Shown piece after piece: positions 8,359-17,144 of a stretch of DNA of 58,899 bases (positions are counted from its first letter, which is position 1; every line of letters begins with the position of its first letter). The stretch covers positions 1 to 58,899 of the forward strand of contig NZ_JTHN01000052.1 of NCBI RefSeq assembly GCF_001399685.1, in the 5' to 3' direction. The notes below the pieces were generated by a model that worked only from the letters and a program-made list of their open reading frames with translations, did not search any database and was not told where the DNA came from. The translations under genes were made by a program, and so were the position numbers. The stretch comes from Paenibacillus sp. A3 (GTDB lineage: Bacteria > Bacillota > Bacilli > Paenibacillales > NBRC-103111).

Positions 8359-9672
8359 ATGTCTCAACATCGGATCACCGCAGCGGTGCTGTCATGCATC
8401 GGATTAGGCTTAGGACAATGGTATAACCGGCAATGGCTTAAAGGGCTGGTGCTGCTGCTCATCGAGGTGGCGGCGCTGAAGTATTTTGTCCAAAATTTAG
8501 GCCAGGCGCTGTGGGGGATTGTAACGCTTGGCGAACAGGCGATGCATCTGGAGAAGGTGAACGGTATTGCCAAAATGGTTCCCGGCGACCACTCCATCTT
8601 TTTGTTGATCCAGGGTGTCATTACCTTGCTGGTGCTTGCCTTGTTCATCCTGCTGTACGTGCTTGTCGTCAAGGATGCGTATCTCGTCGGAAAGCTGCGG
8701 GAAGCGGGGGGAAGACCGAATAATTTCATTCAGTCGCTTGCCTTTATCCGGGACAGAAAATTTGCGGAAGCGTTTCTGATGCTGCCGGCGGCGGGCATTT
8801 TGTTTTTCACCGTCATGCCGATCATCTTCATGATTCTGCTATCCTTCACGAACTATTCTTCTCCGAACCATATGCCCCCAGCCAAATTGGTCGACTGGGT
8901 AGGGTTTCAGACGTTTAAGGACCTTGTCGGACTCAAGACATGGAGCCATACGTTCTTCGGCGTTTTACGCTGGACGATCATTTGGGCGGTATTGTCCACC
9001 ATAACGACCTTTTTCGGCGGGTTTCTGGTGGCCCTGATCATTCAGCAAAAGGATATCCGCTTCAAAGGGTTTTGGCGGACGATCATGATCATACCTTACG
9101 CCATTCCGCAGCTGATCTCTCTGCTGGTGATGCGAAATCTGTTCAACGGCCAGTTCGGCCCGATCAACCAATATTTATCGTATTTCGGACTGGAGAAATT
9201 GCCGTGGCTGACGGACCCGATTTGGGCCAAGGTGACGGTTATCGTCGTGAACATGTGGGTCGGCGTGCCCGTTTCCATGCTGCTGATCATGGGCGTTCTG
9301 ACAACGATCCCGCGCGATATGTACGAGGCGGCGGAAGTGGACGGGGCGACCGCGTTTCAAAAGTTCAGAATCATTACACTGCCGATGGTCATGTTCACGA
9401 CGGCTCCGATTCTCATTACGCAGTTTGCGGGGAATATCAACAACTTCAATGCGATCTTCCTGCTGACGGACGGCAATCCGGTCGAAGGGGAGTATCAATA
9501 CGCGGGCGCAACCGACCTTCTTGTCACCTGGTTATATAAGCTGACGCTGAATCAAAGCCAGTTCAACATGGCCTCGGCCGTCGGCATTATCATTTTCCTG
9601 ATCATCGCTTCGTTCTCGATCTACAATTACCGCAGGACCCGTTCGTTCCGGGAGGAGGATATGATCCAATGA
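8359..9672 (+). CDS. malF: Maltodextrin ABC transporter permease, long MalF type
   Basis: Inner permease subunit of the CUT1 importer, 437 residues. The ATG at 8359 follows GGGGAGAGGAG; an in-frame ATG at 8317 has no such site. An N-terminal extension of about 135 residues carries three hydrophobic segments and a hydrophilic loop. The transport domain with six more segments starts near residue 145 (LMLPAAGILFFTVMPI). The EAA loop that contacts the ATPase is present (YEAAEVDGATAFQKF). The stop overlaps malG by four bases (ATGA). No ATPase is encoded here; a shared MsmX-type protein is the likely motor. Confidence 0.92.
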   Translation: MSQHRITAAVLSCIGLGLGQWYNRQWLKGLVLLLIEVAALKYFVQNLGQALWGIVTLGEQAMHLEKVNGIAKMVPGDHSIFLLIQGVITLLVLALFILLYVLVVKDAYLVGKLREAGGRPNNFIQSLAFIRDRKFAEAFLMLPAAGILFFTVMPIIFMILLSFTNYSSPNHMPPAKLVDWVGFQTFKDLVGLKTWSHTFFGVLRWTIIWAVLSTITTFFGGFLVALIIQQKDIRFKGFWRTIMIIPYAIPQLISLLVMRNLFNGQFGPINQYLSYFGLEKLPWLTDPIWAKVTVIVVNMWVGVPVSMLLIMGVLTTIPRDMYEAAEVDGATAFQKFRIITLPMVMFTTAPILITQFAGNINNFNAIFLLTDGNPVEGEYQYAGATDLLVTWLYKLTLNQSQFNMASAVGIIIFLIIASFSIYNYRRTRSFREEDMIQ

Positions 9673-10514
9673 TAGGGAGAAAATTAAGCAATGCGATTCG
9701 GCTGACGTTCAGCTATCTGTTTCTGATCGTGGCGTGCATATGCTGCTTATATCCGGCGCTGTGGGTCATTCTGGCCTCCTTCCGGCCGGGCCGTTCCTTG
9801 TACAGCAAAACTTTGCTTCCCGAGCAATTCGTGTTCGAGCATTACACGGAGCTGTTCACGTCCAAAAGCTTCCTGTTCGGCACCTGGTACTGGAACACGC
9901 TCAAAATCGCCACTTTATCGATGATTTTCGGGACGTTAATGGTGCTGCTGTGCGGCTACGCGCTGTCCCGGTTCCGGTTCAAAGGACGCAAAACCGCGCT
10001 GTCCACCTTGTTGATTCTCGGGATGTTCCCCGGGTTCATGAGCTTGATCGCCATTTATATTTTGCTGAAGGAATTGAACCTGCTGGATACGCATCTGGCG
10101 ATGATCATTGTCTATTCCTTCGGCGCTCCGCTGCTCGGAAGCTTTATTGCCAAAGGCTTTTTCGATACGATCCCGCGCAGTCTGGATGAGGCGGCGCGAA
10201 TCGACGGGGCGAATAACATTACGATCTTCGTCAAAATCATGCTTCCGCTCTCCAAGCCGATGCTCGCCTATGCTGCGCTGACGCAGTTTGTCGGCCCTTG
10301 GATCGATTTTATTTTCGCGCGGATGGTGCTGCGAACAAGAGACAAATGGACGCTGGCCGTCGGTCTGTACGACCAGATCAGCAGCAACCAGAACAGCAAT
10401 TTTACGCTGTTTGCGGCTGCGGCCGTGCTGATCGCGGTTCCGATTTCGCTCCTGTTCATTTATTTGCAGCGTTTCCTCGTGGAAGGGCTGACTGCGGGGG
10501 CAAGCAAAGGCTGA
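9669..10514 (+). CDS. malG: Maltodextrin ABC transporter permease MalG
   Basis: Second permease of the importer, 281 residues with six membrane segments. It starts in the ATGA overlap with malF, which points to translational coupling. The EAA motif is clear (DEAARIDGANNITIFVKIMLPLSKP without the last bases being unusual), and the C-terminus RFLVEGLTAGASKG is the normal MalG end. It is last in the operon and is followed by a strong terminator. Confidence 0.93.
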   Translation: MIGRKLSNAIRLTFSYLFLIVACICCLYPALWVILASFRPGRSLYSKTLLPEQFVFEHYTELFTSKSFLFGTWYWNTLKIATLSMIFGTLMVLLCGYALSRFRFKGRKTALSTLLILGMFPGFMSLIAIYILLKELNLLDTHLAMIIVYSFGAPLLGSFIAKGFFDTIPRSLDEAARIDGANNITIFVKIMLPLSKPMLAYAALTQFVGPWIDFIFARMVLRTRDKWTLAVGLYDQISSNQNSNFTLFAAAAVLIAVPISLLFIYLQRFLVEGLTAGASKG

Positions 10515-10545
10515 GTCGTACGTTGGATGACAAATCGAAGTGAAA

Positions 10546-10593
10546 AGAGAAGGGGACAAGTCCCGCATACTTGCGGAGCTTGCCCCTTTTTTC
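10546..10593. terminator. Terminator between malG and the neopullulanase gene
   Basis: AAGGGGACAAG and CTTGCCCCTT form the arms, with TTTTTT on the plus side and a T-rich stretch on the minus side. It separates two convergent genes. Confidence 0.8.
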
Positions 10594-10622
10594 GTGCGCA
10601 GATTGGCTTTAGGGGCCGTCTT

Positions 10623-12365
10623 TTATTGCGCCAGCAGAAGACGGAAGCCGTTTGCGGGCAAGCGCAGATGCAATTCACCGCTGTCCGCGATCAGCTCTTC
10701 TTCGGTCAAGTGATCCTTCCAACGGTCGCGATCGACCGGCAAAATCAGCGTATCGGCTGCGGAACCCGCATTTACGGCGACGATAAAACGGTCGCTGCCC
10801 AGCGAGCGTTCGTAGGCCAGGCGCATATCGTTTTCCTGCGCAAACCGGAAGGTCATGTCGCCCGTGCGCAGCGCTTCGTATTGTTTGCGCAGCGCGATGA
10901 CTTGCCGGAAGAACGCGAACAGCTCGCGGTCCTGCTTCTCCTCGTCCCATTCCATGCATTTGCGGCAGCCGGGATCGTAGTCTCCGGTCAGACCGATTTC
11001 GTCGCCGTAATAGACGCAGGGCGTGCCGGTCAGCGTGAATTGCAGCAGCGTAGCCAGCTTCATCCGCTGCTTGTCTTCATCGCAAAGGGTCAGCAGACGC
11101 ACCGTATCGTGGCTTCCGAGCAGGTTGAAGGCGGCTTCGTTCGCTTGCTGCGGATAGCTGGCCAGGAGAGCGCCTAGAGCGTAAGCAAAGCTTGCGCCGT
11201 CCCGTTCCTTTTTGGCGGCAAACTCAATAATGATATTCGTCAGCGGATAGTTCATCACCGCATCGAACTGGTCGCCCATGAGCCATGGCATGGAGTCGTG
11301 CATAATTTCGCCGAGAATGTAGGCGTCGGGCTTGGCCTTCTTCACGACGTCGCGAAATTCGCGCCAGAAGCGGTGGTCGACCTCATTGGCTACGTCCAGA
11401 CGCCAGCCGTCGATGTCCACTTCTTCGATCCAGTACTTGGCCACCTTCAGCAGGTATTCTTTTACTTCGGGATGCTCGGTATTCAGCTTGGGCATGATCG
11501 GCTCGTACGCGAACGTATCGTAAGTCGGAATGCCGTCCTTGACATCGAGAGGCCACTCCCGCACGTGGAACCAGCCGGCGTAACGGGAATCCGGTCCCTT
11601 TTCCTTGACGTCGAGGAAGGGAGGGAACGTGTGCCCGCAATGGTTGAAGACGGCGTCCAGCAGCACGCGGATGCCGCGTTCGTGACAAGCCTCGACCAGC
11701 TTCTTCAGCGTCTCGTTCGTACCGAAGTGAGGGTCTACCGTCATATAATCGGCGGTATCGTATTTATGGTTGGTGGTCGCTCTGAAGACCGGATTGAAAT
11801 AAATGGCGTTGACGCCAAGCGCGCTCAGGTGATCCAAATGATCGATGACGCCTTGCAGATCGCCCCCGAAATAGTTTTTGGGCGTCGGCTCGCCGCCCCA
11901 CGGTTCCATGCCTTCCGGATCGTTGCCCGGGTCTCCGTTGGCGAACCGCTCAGGGAAAATTTGGTAGAAAATAGCATCTTTGACCCAAGCCGGGGGCGCG
12001 AACACGTCTACCGGATTCAGGAAAGGGAAATCGAACATTTTGATGCTGTCCTTCGGCGCGTCGCTCACCATGCCGGTCTCGACAAACCAGACGGTTTCTT
12101 CCTCCGATTCCAGCCGGAAGGCGTACTTCATACGGCGCATGAGCGGCTGGACCGCTACATGCCAATAATCAAAGAGGGCATCGCTAACCCACTTGGTCAT
12201 GGGGAGCTCTTCGACGGTCCGGTCCCACGCGTATTTGTCGCCGACGATCAAGGTGACCCGCTCGACGTCATCCCGCTTGGTGCGCAGGCGCAGATGGATC
12301 GTGCGCTCGTCGTAGGCATAGGCCCAGTTGGATTTTGGACGATGGTAAACTGCTTCCAGTAACAT
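10623..12365 (-). CDS. Neopullulanase / cyclomaltodextrinase (GH13_20), cytoplasmic
   Basis: Alpha-amylase-family hydrolase of the neopullulanase, cyclomaltodextrinase and maltogenic amylase group, which opens cyclodextrins and cuts pullulan or maltodextrins. It has 580 residues and no signal peptide. A CBM34-type domain occupies about 1-125, then the GH13 barrel. The catalytic triad is complete: Asp324 ([11 protein letters not shown]), Glu353 (ILGEIMHD) and Asp420 (LLGSHDTVR), close to the positions known for Bacillus neopullulanase. The ATG at 12365 has GGAGG eight bases upstream. It would linearise cyclodextrins brought in by MalEFG. A terminator-like hairpin stands directly before its ribosome site. 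Confidence 0.93.
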   Translation of the reverse strand: MLLEAVYHRPKSNWAYAYDERTIHLRLRTKRDDVERVTLIVGDKYAWDRTVEELPMTKWVSDALFDYWHVAVQPLMRRMKYAFRLESEEETVWFVETGMVSDAPKDSIKMFDFPFLNPVDVFAPPAWVKDAIFYQIFPERFANGDPGNDPEGMEPWGGEPTPKNYFGGDLQGVIDHLDHLSALGVNAIYFNPVFRATTNHKYDTADYMTVDPHFGTNETLKKLVEACHERGIRVLLDAVFNHCGHTFPPFLDVKEKGPDSRYAGWFHVREWPLDVKDGIPTYDTFAYEPIMPKLNTEHPEVKEYLLKVAKYWIEEVDIDGWRLDVANEVDHRFWREFRDVVKKAKPDAYILGEIMHDSMPWLMGDQFDAVMNYPLTNIIIEFAAKKERDGASFAYALGALLASYPQQANEAAFNLLGSHDTVRLLTLCDEDKQRMKLATLLQFTLTGTPCVYYGDEIGLTGDYDPGCRKCMEWDEEKQDRELFAFFRQVIALRKQYEALRTGDMTFRFAQENDMRLAYERSLGSDRFIVAVNAGSAADTLILPVDRDRWKDHLTEEELIADSGELHLRLPANGFRLLLAQ

Positions 12366-12383
12366 GATGGCATCCTCCTTGGC

Positions 12384-12426
12384 AATAAAAAAAGGTACAA
12401 CCCCGATAGAAATACGAGGTTGTACC
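12384..12426 (-). terminator. Terminator/attenuator in the neopullulanase leader
   Basis: A 12-bp stem (GGTACAACCTCG with CGGGGTTGTACC, one wobble) and a nine-base loop are followed on the minus strand by TTTTTTTATT. It lies between the promoter at 12463-12491 and the start codon at 12365, so transcripts must read through it. Confidence 0.7.
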
Positions 12427-12462
12427 TTTTTGCTTGGTAGCATTGCCTTTAATTTTAGTAAT

Positions 12463-12491
12463 ACTATAGCATCTCTTCGGCGGAAACTCAA
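12463..12491 (-). promoter_or_regulatory. Promoter of the neopullulanase gene
   Basis: On the minus strand: TTGAGT (12491-12486), a 17-base spacer and TATAGT (12468-12463). It gives a leader of about 90 bases that contains the hairpin at 12384-12426. Confidence 0.55.
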
Positions 12492-12543
12492 GAGTGATTC
12501 GACTTACTCACTGAGTTTTTTTGCCGGCTGCCATCCGGCCGCA

Positions 12544-14700
12544 TTACGGCTGCCAGTTCACCGTTACGGTTGCCGTACCGCTGGAAGGCGTGGTGAACGT
12601 ATGGTTGGAGCCGCCTTCCCAGGTGACGGAGCTGCCGTTTTTCTTGAAAAATTTAAATTCGATGGCTGTCCCCGCAGGAACGCTGACATCGTAATACCAG
12701 GTCGGATAAGCGTACATCACCTTGTTAAACAGCGGACCGATCGCTTTGGCCGGTTCCCATTGACCGAGCTCGCTCACGCTGCCCGTCAAATAAACGTTTT
12801 CTCCAAACGTCGTCGAGGCGTTGTTCACCACGAAGCGAACGCTGACCTGCTCTTTGGTCAGGAGGTTGAAGCTGCCGTACACGTTGCTGTCCGCCGCGCC
12901 GGCCGTTCTGACTTTGATGCCGTATTTGCCGGCTGCGGCCGCCGGTACGACGACTTTGATCTCGGTATCCTCCCAAGAGACGATATTGGCGCCGGTAATG
13001 GCCGTTGTGCCGAAATAGACCGTGCCCTTCGTCGAGCCGAAGCCCCTGCCGTCAATGGTGACGGTATTGCCGGCTTTCGCCATCATCGGGCCGACATGTC
13101 CGATCGCCGGAGCCGTTTGCGCAGCCGTGTACTGCCAGACGGATACGCCGCCGGCGGCCAGCGTGAACGAGGATGCGGCACCGCCGCTGCCTACGGTCAG
13201 GCCGCTACCGTTAAGCAGTCCTCCCAGCGCATCGGTGTAAGTGCCTGCCGGCAGCGAAGTAACGAGCCCGCTGATCGAGGCGGGGGAGGTCAGGCTGCGG
13301 TTGATGGCGACGACCGCCGTGCTGCTGCCGAATTTGCGCTCGTAGATGTAGACGTCGTTGTTGATCCACCGCTGCTGTGTTGTTCCGTAAGCGATCGCCG
13401 GGTTCGACTTGCGGAGCGGGGCCAGCTTCTTGATAACGTTATAGGCGGTGGTTCCCGTCGAGAACGAGGTCATCTTCGCCCGGTTGTTCGGATCGCCGTT
13501 CCCCGTCATATACTGCTCGGTTCCGTAATAAATGGCCGGTACGCCACGGGATGTCAGCGTAAAGGCAAGCGCCTGCTCCAGCTTCCGGTTGCTTGTGCCC
13601 GACAGTTGGAAACGGTCCATGTCATGGTTATCGATGAAGGTCACCTGATCGTTCACTTGGGCATAATCCGCAGCCGTTCCGGTAATCATGCCGTCCAGGC
13701 CAAGCATGGAATCCGTATTGTCGCGGAACACTTGCCGCACTTTTTGCCCGAACCGGAAGTCGAGCAGGCTCATGCCGCTTTCGTTGGCGAAATGATGATT
13801 GGCCGGATCCACCTCATTCGTGCCCAGAAACCATTCACCGAACGTGAAGACGGGCTTCGTGTTGTAGATGGAAGCCATCCAATTTTTTTGCCAGCCGAAA
13901 GGCATATGCTTGACGGCGTCCACGCGGATGCCGTCAATCCCGAGATCCAGCCAGGTCCGGATCGCTTCTTTAAAATACGTATCGATGAAGCTGTTATTGT
14001 GGTCCAGATCCGCAAGATCGAACAGGTTTTTGTAGATCCCGTTTTCCAGCGTCGAAAAGTCCGTTCCGCCGTTATGGTGGAAATAACGTTTCGTATCTCC
14101 GGTATAGCTTCCGACCAAGGCGCCGTTATTGTACAGTTTGCCGTTTTCCGCGAAGGCGGTGTTCGTCTCCATGGCAGGGGACGTATGGTTCGGCGCAAAA
14201 TCGATAATGACCTTGATGTTTTTGGCGTGAGCGGCGTTAATCAGGTTCTGAAAATCGGTCATGCTGCCGAAGGCGGGATTGGTCTTTTTGAAATCGCGCG
14301 CCCAGTAGCCATGGTAGGCGGTGCTGTTCGCGTCGGAATAGTTGATGACGGAATAAATATTTTCGACAGGCTGAGAAATCCAGATTGCGGTTATGCCCAT
14401 GCCGGTCAAGTAGCCGTCATTGATTTTATTGACGATGCCCTGCCAGTCGCCGCCGCAATACAGCTTCAGATTGCTGCTGCAGGTACTGTCGAACGCATTC
14501 CCCGTCGGATTGTTGCCCGGATTGCCGTCGGAAAACCGGTCGGTCACGATCTGGTAAATAACGTCCGTCGAAAAGTTTTGTTTGTTGGACACGGACGTAT
14601 CCGGAGAGGCCGACGCCGCCGGCGAAAGCGGGGGCAGGGCCGCGGTCAGCGACAATGCAAGAACGGCTGCAAGAAATTTCGGGAATGTTTTCAATATCAT
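12544..14700 (-). CDS. cgt: Secreted cyclodextrin glucanotransferase (CGTase, GH13)
   Basis: Extracellular enzyme that converts starch to cyclodextrins by intramolecular transglycosylation (EC 2.4.1.19). The domain order is standard: A/B barrel, C, D ([25 protein letters not shown]) and E (CBM20 starch-binding, to the C-terminal VNWQP). The signal peptide ends at about residue 31 (AASA), before [16 protein letters not shown]. Catalytic residues are Asp261 (GIRVDAVKH), Glu289 (FTFGEWFLG) and Asp360 ([10 protein letters not shown]). The product is 718 residues from the ATG at 14700, which has GGAGG only two bases away; a TTG six bases downstream, at 14694, is eight bases from GGAGG and may be the true start. 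It is very similar to the B. circulans enzymes. It feeds the MalEFG importer. Confidence 0.97.
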   Translation of the reverse strand: MILKTFPKFLAAVLALSLTAALPPLSPAASASPDTSVSNKQNFSTDVIYQIVTDRFSDGNPGNNPTGNAFDSTCSSNLKLYCGGDWQGIVNKINDGYLTGMGITAIWISQPVENIYSVINYSDANSTAYHGYWARDFKKTNPAFGSMTDFQNLINAAHAKNIKVIIDFAPNHTSPAMETNTAFAENGKLYNNGALVGSYTGDTKRYFHHNGGTDFSTLENGIYKNLFDLADLDHNNSFIDTYFKEAIRTWLDLGIDGIRVDAVKHMPFGWQKNWMASIYNTKPVFTFGEWFLGTNEVDPANHHFANESGMSLLDFRFGQKVRQVFRDNTDSMLGLDGMITGTAADYAQVNDQVTFIDNHDMDRFQLSGTSNRKLEQALAFTLTSRGVPAIYYGTEQYMTGNGDPNNRAKMTSFSTGTTAYNVIKKLAPLRKSNPAIAYGTTQQRWINNDVYIYERKFGSSTAVVAINRSLTSPASISGLVTSLPAGTYTDALGGLLNGSGLTVGSGGAASSFTLAAGGVSVWQYTAAQTAPAIGHVGPMMAKAGNTVTIDGRGFGSTKGTVYFGTTAITGANIVSWEDTEIKVVVPAAAAGKYGIKVRTAGAADSNVYGSFNLLTKEQVSVRFVVNNASTTFGENVYLTGSVSELGQWEPAKAIGPLFNKVMYAYPTWYYDVSVPAGTAIEFKFFKKNGSSVTWEGGSNHTFTTPSSGTATVTVNWQP

Positions 14701-14721
14701 GTCCTCCTGCTTCCTAAATTT

Positions 14722-14745
14722 TGTGCAAAATGAAACGCTTACATT
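14722..14745. promoter_or_regulatory. Possible catabolite/LacI site in the CGTase leader
   Basis: AAACGCTTACA, preceded by TGTGCAAAATG, matches the right half of a cre site well and the left half poorly. It lies just upstream of the ribosome site. Confidence 0.35.
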
Positions 14746-14790
14746 TTTGTCGTTTGATCCGGCTTCCGATGAGTCACCCCCTTTAAAGCG

Positions 14791-14830
14791 AACAACCCCG
14801 GCGTCTCCTAAGAGATACCGGGGTTGTTTT
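14791..14830. other. Strong hairpin in the CGTase leader
   Basis: ACAACCCCGG (14792-14801) and CCGGGGTTGT (14818-14827) form a perfect 10-bp stem, with a smaller GTCTC/GAGAT stem inside. The T-run lies on the plus side only, so it is not an ordinary terminator for CGTase. Its arms resemble those of the hairpin at 12394-12426. Confidence 0.6.
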
Positions 14831-14832
14831 TC

Positions 14833-14854
14833 AAACCGATAACGATATCGGTTT
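14833..14854. promoter_or_regulatory. Perfect inverted repeat downstream of the CGTase promoter
   Basis: AAACCGATA and TATCGGTTT face each other across ACGA. The site begins about 40 bases after the -10 box, a typical place for a repressor operator. The sequence differs from the TGTGCAAACG sites, so another regulator may bind. Confidence 0.5.
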
Positions 14855-14893
14855 AAAAAATGCATGGCCCTTATGTTGATTTTCTACAAGTTT

Positions 14894-14923
14894 ATTGTAA
14901 ATTCGATTGTATGAATTTGTCAA
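14894..14923 (-). promoter_or_regulatory. CGTase promoter
   Basis: On the minus strand: TTGACA (14923-14918), an 18-base spacer and TACAAT (14899-14894). The leader to the start codon is about 185 bases. Confidence 0.65.
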
Positions 14924-14973
14924 TCGAGAGATTTTTTTCTTCAGCAGGTCCTCGCAGTGTACGGCACGAACCT

Positions 14974-15708
14974 TTACGGCTTCGTCTTGCGCCAATACAC
15001 GCCGGTCGTATCGATCGGAATGAGCGGCTCTTCGATGTTGTGCGCCTTCCTGTAATCGTGTACCGCGGCCGAGCAATAACCGATCGAATAGTCGTCGATA
15101 ATGACATAGCCGCCGACAGATACTTTGGGGTACAGGTTCGTCAAGCTGTCCATCGTCGAGGAATACATGTCGCCGTCCAGCCGGGCGATGGCGATTTTCT
15201 CAATCGGAGCCGTCGGCAGCGTATCTTCGAACCAGCCTTTCAGGAAGCGCACTTGATCGTCCAGCAGATCGTACCGCTGAAAATTTTTGATCACTTCGGG
15301 TAACGAGACTTTCAGAAACTCCTGTTCGTGAAATATAGACCCCTTATCGATGGGATAGCGGGCTTCGTCCGGGGCAGGCAAGCCTTCGAACGAATCGGCC
15401 ACCCAGACGCGCCGGTTCTTCACGCCGTTTGCTTTCAAGAAGCCTCGCATAAAGATGCATGCCCCGCCACGCCATACTCCCGTCTCGATAAAATCGCCTT
15501 CAATGTTGTCCGCGAGTACGGAGTCCATATGCCGATGCAAACTGTCCATGCGCAGCCTGCCGATCATACTGTGCGCGATTATCGGCCAGTCCAAGCCTTG
15601 CCTGCGGTTCTCGAAGGTAGCGCCGGGTTCGTGTTCCAGCCATATTTCATACAAAATCGTTTTCTTCAGCAACTCGAGATACAATTCTTTCGCCGTATCG
15701 CTCGGCAT
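14974..15708 (-). CDS. TylF/MycF-family O-methyltransferase
   Basis: SAM-dependent methyltransferase related to macrocin O-methyltransferase (TylF), enzymes that methylate sugar hydroxyls of natural products with a divalent metal. It has 244 residues, the usual length. Visible are the SAM motif FIETGVWRGGACIFMRG (about residues 72-88), the acidic LDGDMYSST and IDDYS segments that hold the metal, and the C-terminal TGVYWRKTKP. The ATG at 15708 has GGAAGTGGGAG in front; a longer in-frame start at 15732 has a poor site. No sugar or polyketide genes stand beside it, so the substrate is unknown. Confidence 0.85.
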   Translation of the reverse strand: MPSDTAKELYLELLKKTILYEIWLEHEPGATFENRRQGLDWPIIAHSMIGRLRMDSLHRHMDSVLADNIEGDFIETGVWRGGACIFMRGFLKANGVKNRRVWVADSFEGLPAPDEARYPIDKGSIFHEQEFLKVSLPEVIKNFQRYDLLDDQVRFLKGWFEDTLPTAPIEKIAIARLDGDMYSSTMDSLTNLYPKVSVGGYVIIDDYSIGYCSAAVHDYRKAHNIEEPLIPIDTTGVYWRKTKP

Positions 15709-15845
15709 GCTCCCACTTCCTCTCGGTGTCATTCCACTAAATCCAATATATTCGGTTCCGCTGGCAAGGTGTGAGCGTTTGTCCTTCGCAATTCGTTTCG
15801 GGACTGCGCGAGTGGGCTGGGAAGGCCGGCACAGACGAAAATGTA

Positions 15846-15874
15846 TTGACAAAACAGCTAATATCAGGTAATTT
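15846..15874 (+). promoter_or_regulatory. Promoter of the first siderophore-binding protein
   Basis: TTGACA (15846-15851), a 17-base spacer and TAATTT (15869-15874), with a Fur box starting eight bases further on. Confidence 0.7.
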
Positions 15875-15881
15875 CATTCAT

Positions 15882-15900
15882 GACAATGATAATCATTATC
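15882..15900. promoter_or_regulatory. Fur box
   Basis: GACAATGATAATCATTATC differs from the classical 19-bp Fur box GATAATGATAATCATTATC at one position. It covers the expected transcription start, so the gene should be repressed by iron-loaded Fur. Confidence 0.9.
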
Positions 15901-15944
15901 ATTTTTGTGGCACTGTTTATTAAACACATTGGGGGAGAGCGTAA

Positions 15945-16955
15945 TTGTTAAAACAGTTTCGATTTAGAATGTCTGCTTTTTTTCTGCTTTGCATGATGAT
16001 CGTCCTTGCGGGCTGCGGAACGAAAGCGCCGGAAACGGGCGGGAACGCAGCTAACGGTACCGACAGCAAAGGAGCCGCTTCTTCATCCGCACCTGCGGCC
16101 AAAGCGGACGAGGTACGGAAGATCAAGCACATTATGGGCGAGACGGAAATCAAGGGAACGCCGAAGCGCGTGGTCGTCCTGACGAACGAAGGAACGGAAG
16201 CCGTGCTCGCGCTGGGCATCAAGCCGGTCGGAGCCATTCAATCGTGGGAAGGCGAGCCTTGGCACGATCATATCAAAGCGGAGATGGACGGCGTCGCGGT
16301 GCTCGGCTATGAGGATCAGCCGAATCTCGAAGCGATCGCTCAGCTCAACCCCGATCTTATTCTTGGAAATAAAACGCGGCACGAGAAGATCTACGAGCAG
16401 TTGTCGAAGATTGCGCCGACCGTTTTCTCGGAAGATTTGACCGGCAGATGGAAAATAAACTTTAATTTTTACGCCGATGTGTTGAACAAGAAAGCCGAAG
16501 GCGAAAAGGTAATGAAGGAGTTCGATCAGCGCGTAGCTGACGCCAAAACCAAGCTTGGACCGAAATTGGCGAGCAAAGTGTCCATCGTCAAATTTTCGTT
16601 CAAAGGCACGCAAATCTACAAGAAGGATACGTTCAGCGGCGTGCTGCTTGAGCAGCTCGGGTTCGCCCGTCCGGCATCACAGGACAAGCCGGAGTTTGCC
16701 GAAATGATCTCGCAGGAAAAAATGGATCTCATGGACGGCGACATTTTGTTCTATTGGGTGTCCGAATCCAAAGGGAAAAACGATATCTCGAACAAAGCGA
16801 AAGAATGGTTCGACAGTCCGGTGTTCAAAAACTTAAACGTCGCCAAAAATAATAAGGTGTTCAAGGTGAATGAGACGATCTGGAACACGGCGGGCGGCAT
16901 TAAAGCGGCCAATTTGCTGCTGGACGACATCTTGAAGCGTTTTGAAGTGAAATAG
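15945..16955 (+). CDS. Iron-siderophore-binding lipoprotein (FecB/FhuD type), Fur-controlled
   Basis: Substrate-binding lipoprotein of a ferric siderophore ABC importer. The start is TTG at 15945, seven bases after GGGGGAG. The lipobox VLAGC places Cys24 as the lipidation site. The periplasmic-binding (BtuF/FecB-type) fold is visible in GTPKRVVVLTNEGTEAVLALGIKPVG and in NLEAIAQLNPDLILGNKTRHEKIYEQLSKIAPTVF-like sequence near residues 115-150. The product is 336 residues. It stands alone: the permeases and ATPase must lie elsewhere. The Fur box upstream supports iron uptake. The siderophore is not identifiable. Confidence 0.92.
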   Translation: MLKQFRFRMSAFFLLCMMIVLAGCGTKAPETGGNAANGTDSKGAASSSAPAAKADEVRKIKHIMGETEIKGTPKRVVVLTNEGTEAVLALGIKPVGAIQSWEGEPWHDHIKAEMDGVAVLGYEDQPNLEAIAQLNPDLILGNKTRHEKIYEQLSKIAPTVFSEDLTGRWKINFNFYADVLNKKAEGEKVMKEFDQRVADAKTKLGPKLASKVSIVKFSFKGTQIYKKDTFSGVLLEQLGFARPASQDKPEFAEMISQEKMDLMDGDILFYWVSESKGKNDISNKAKEWFDSPVFKNLNVAKNNKVFKVNETIWNTAGGIKAANLLLDDILKRFEVK

Positions 16956-16976
16956 CATCCGCTCAGGCGCAAAAAA

Positions 16977-17016
16977 AGTCGGAATTCCTGTTTTAGATAG
17001 GAGATCCGGCTTTTTT
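16977..17016 (+). terminator. Terminator after the siderophore-binding gene
   Basis: GTCGGAATTCCT pairs with AGGAGATCCGGC, with a wobble and mismatches, and is followed by TTTTTT. Confidence 0.7.
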
Positions 17017-17057
17017 GCACCGGAGGGAGGCTCCTGGTAAGCGGACTCCTATAGTAA

Positions 17058-17105
17058 TTGACAAATTCGCCGGGGTCATATATCATTTTGCTAAGTGATC
17101 ACTTA
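17058..17105 (+). promoter_or_regulatory. TetR-gene promoter with palindromic operator
   Basis: TTGACA (17058-17063), a 17-base spacer and TATCAT (17081-17086), then the perfect 14-bp palindrome TAAGTGATCACTTA (17092-17105) at the presumed transcription start. This arrangement fits autorepression. A half-site-like ATTACTTAAT recurs in front of the FAD gene. Confidence 0.7.
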
Positions 17106-17144
17106 ATGAGTGTGGAGTCCATTGCGCAAAAAGGATGAGTTCCG

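Noticed and set aside
12364..14733. A 789-codon open frame on the plus strand opposite the CGTase and neopullulanase leader
   Set aside because: It is antisense to a gene with a complete catalytic triad and all CGTase domains; the reading has no family words, and such long antisense frames arise from codon bias.
14791..14830. CGTase leader hairpin as a T-box or other known riboswitch
   Set aside because: No T-box sequence, no specifier loop and no match to aptamer cores I know; only a simple stem.
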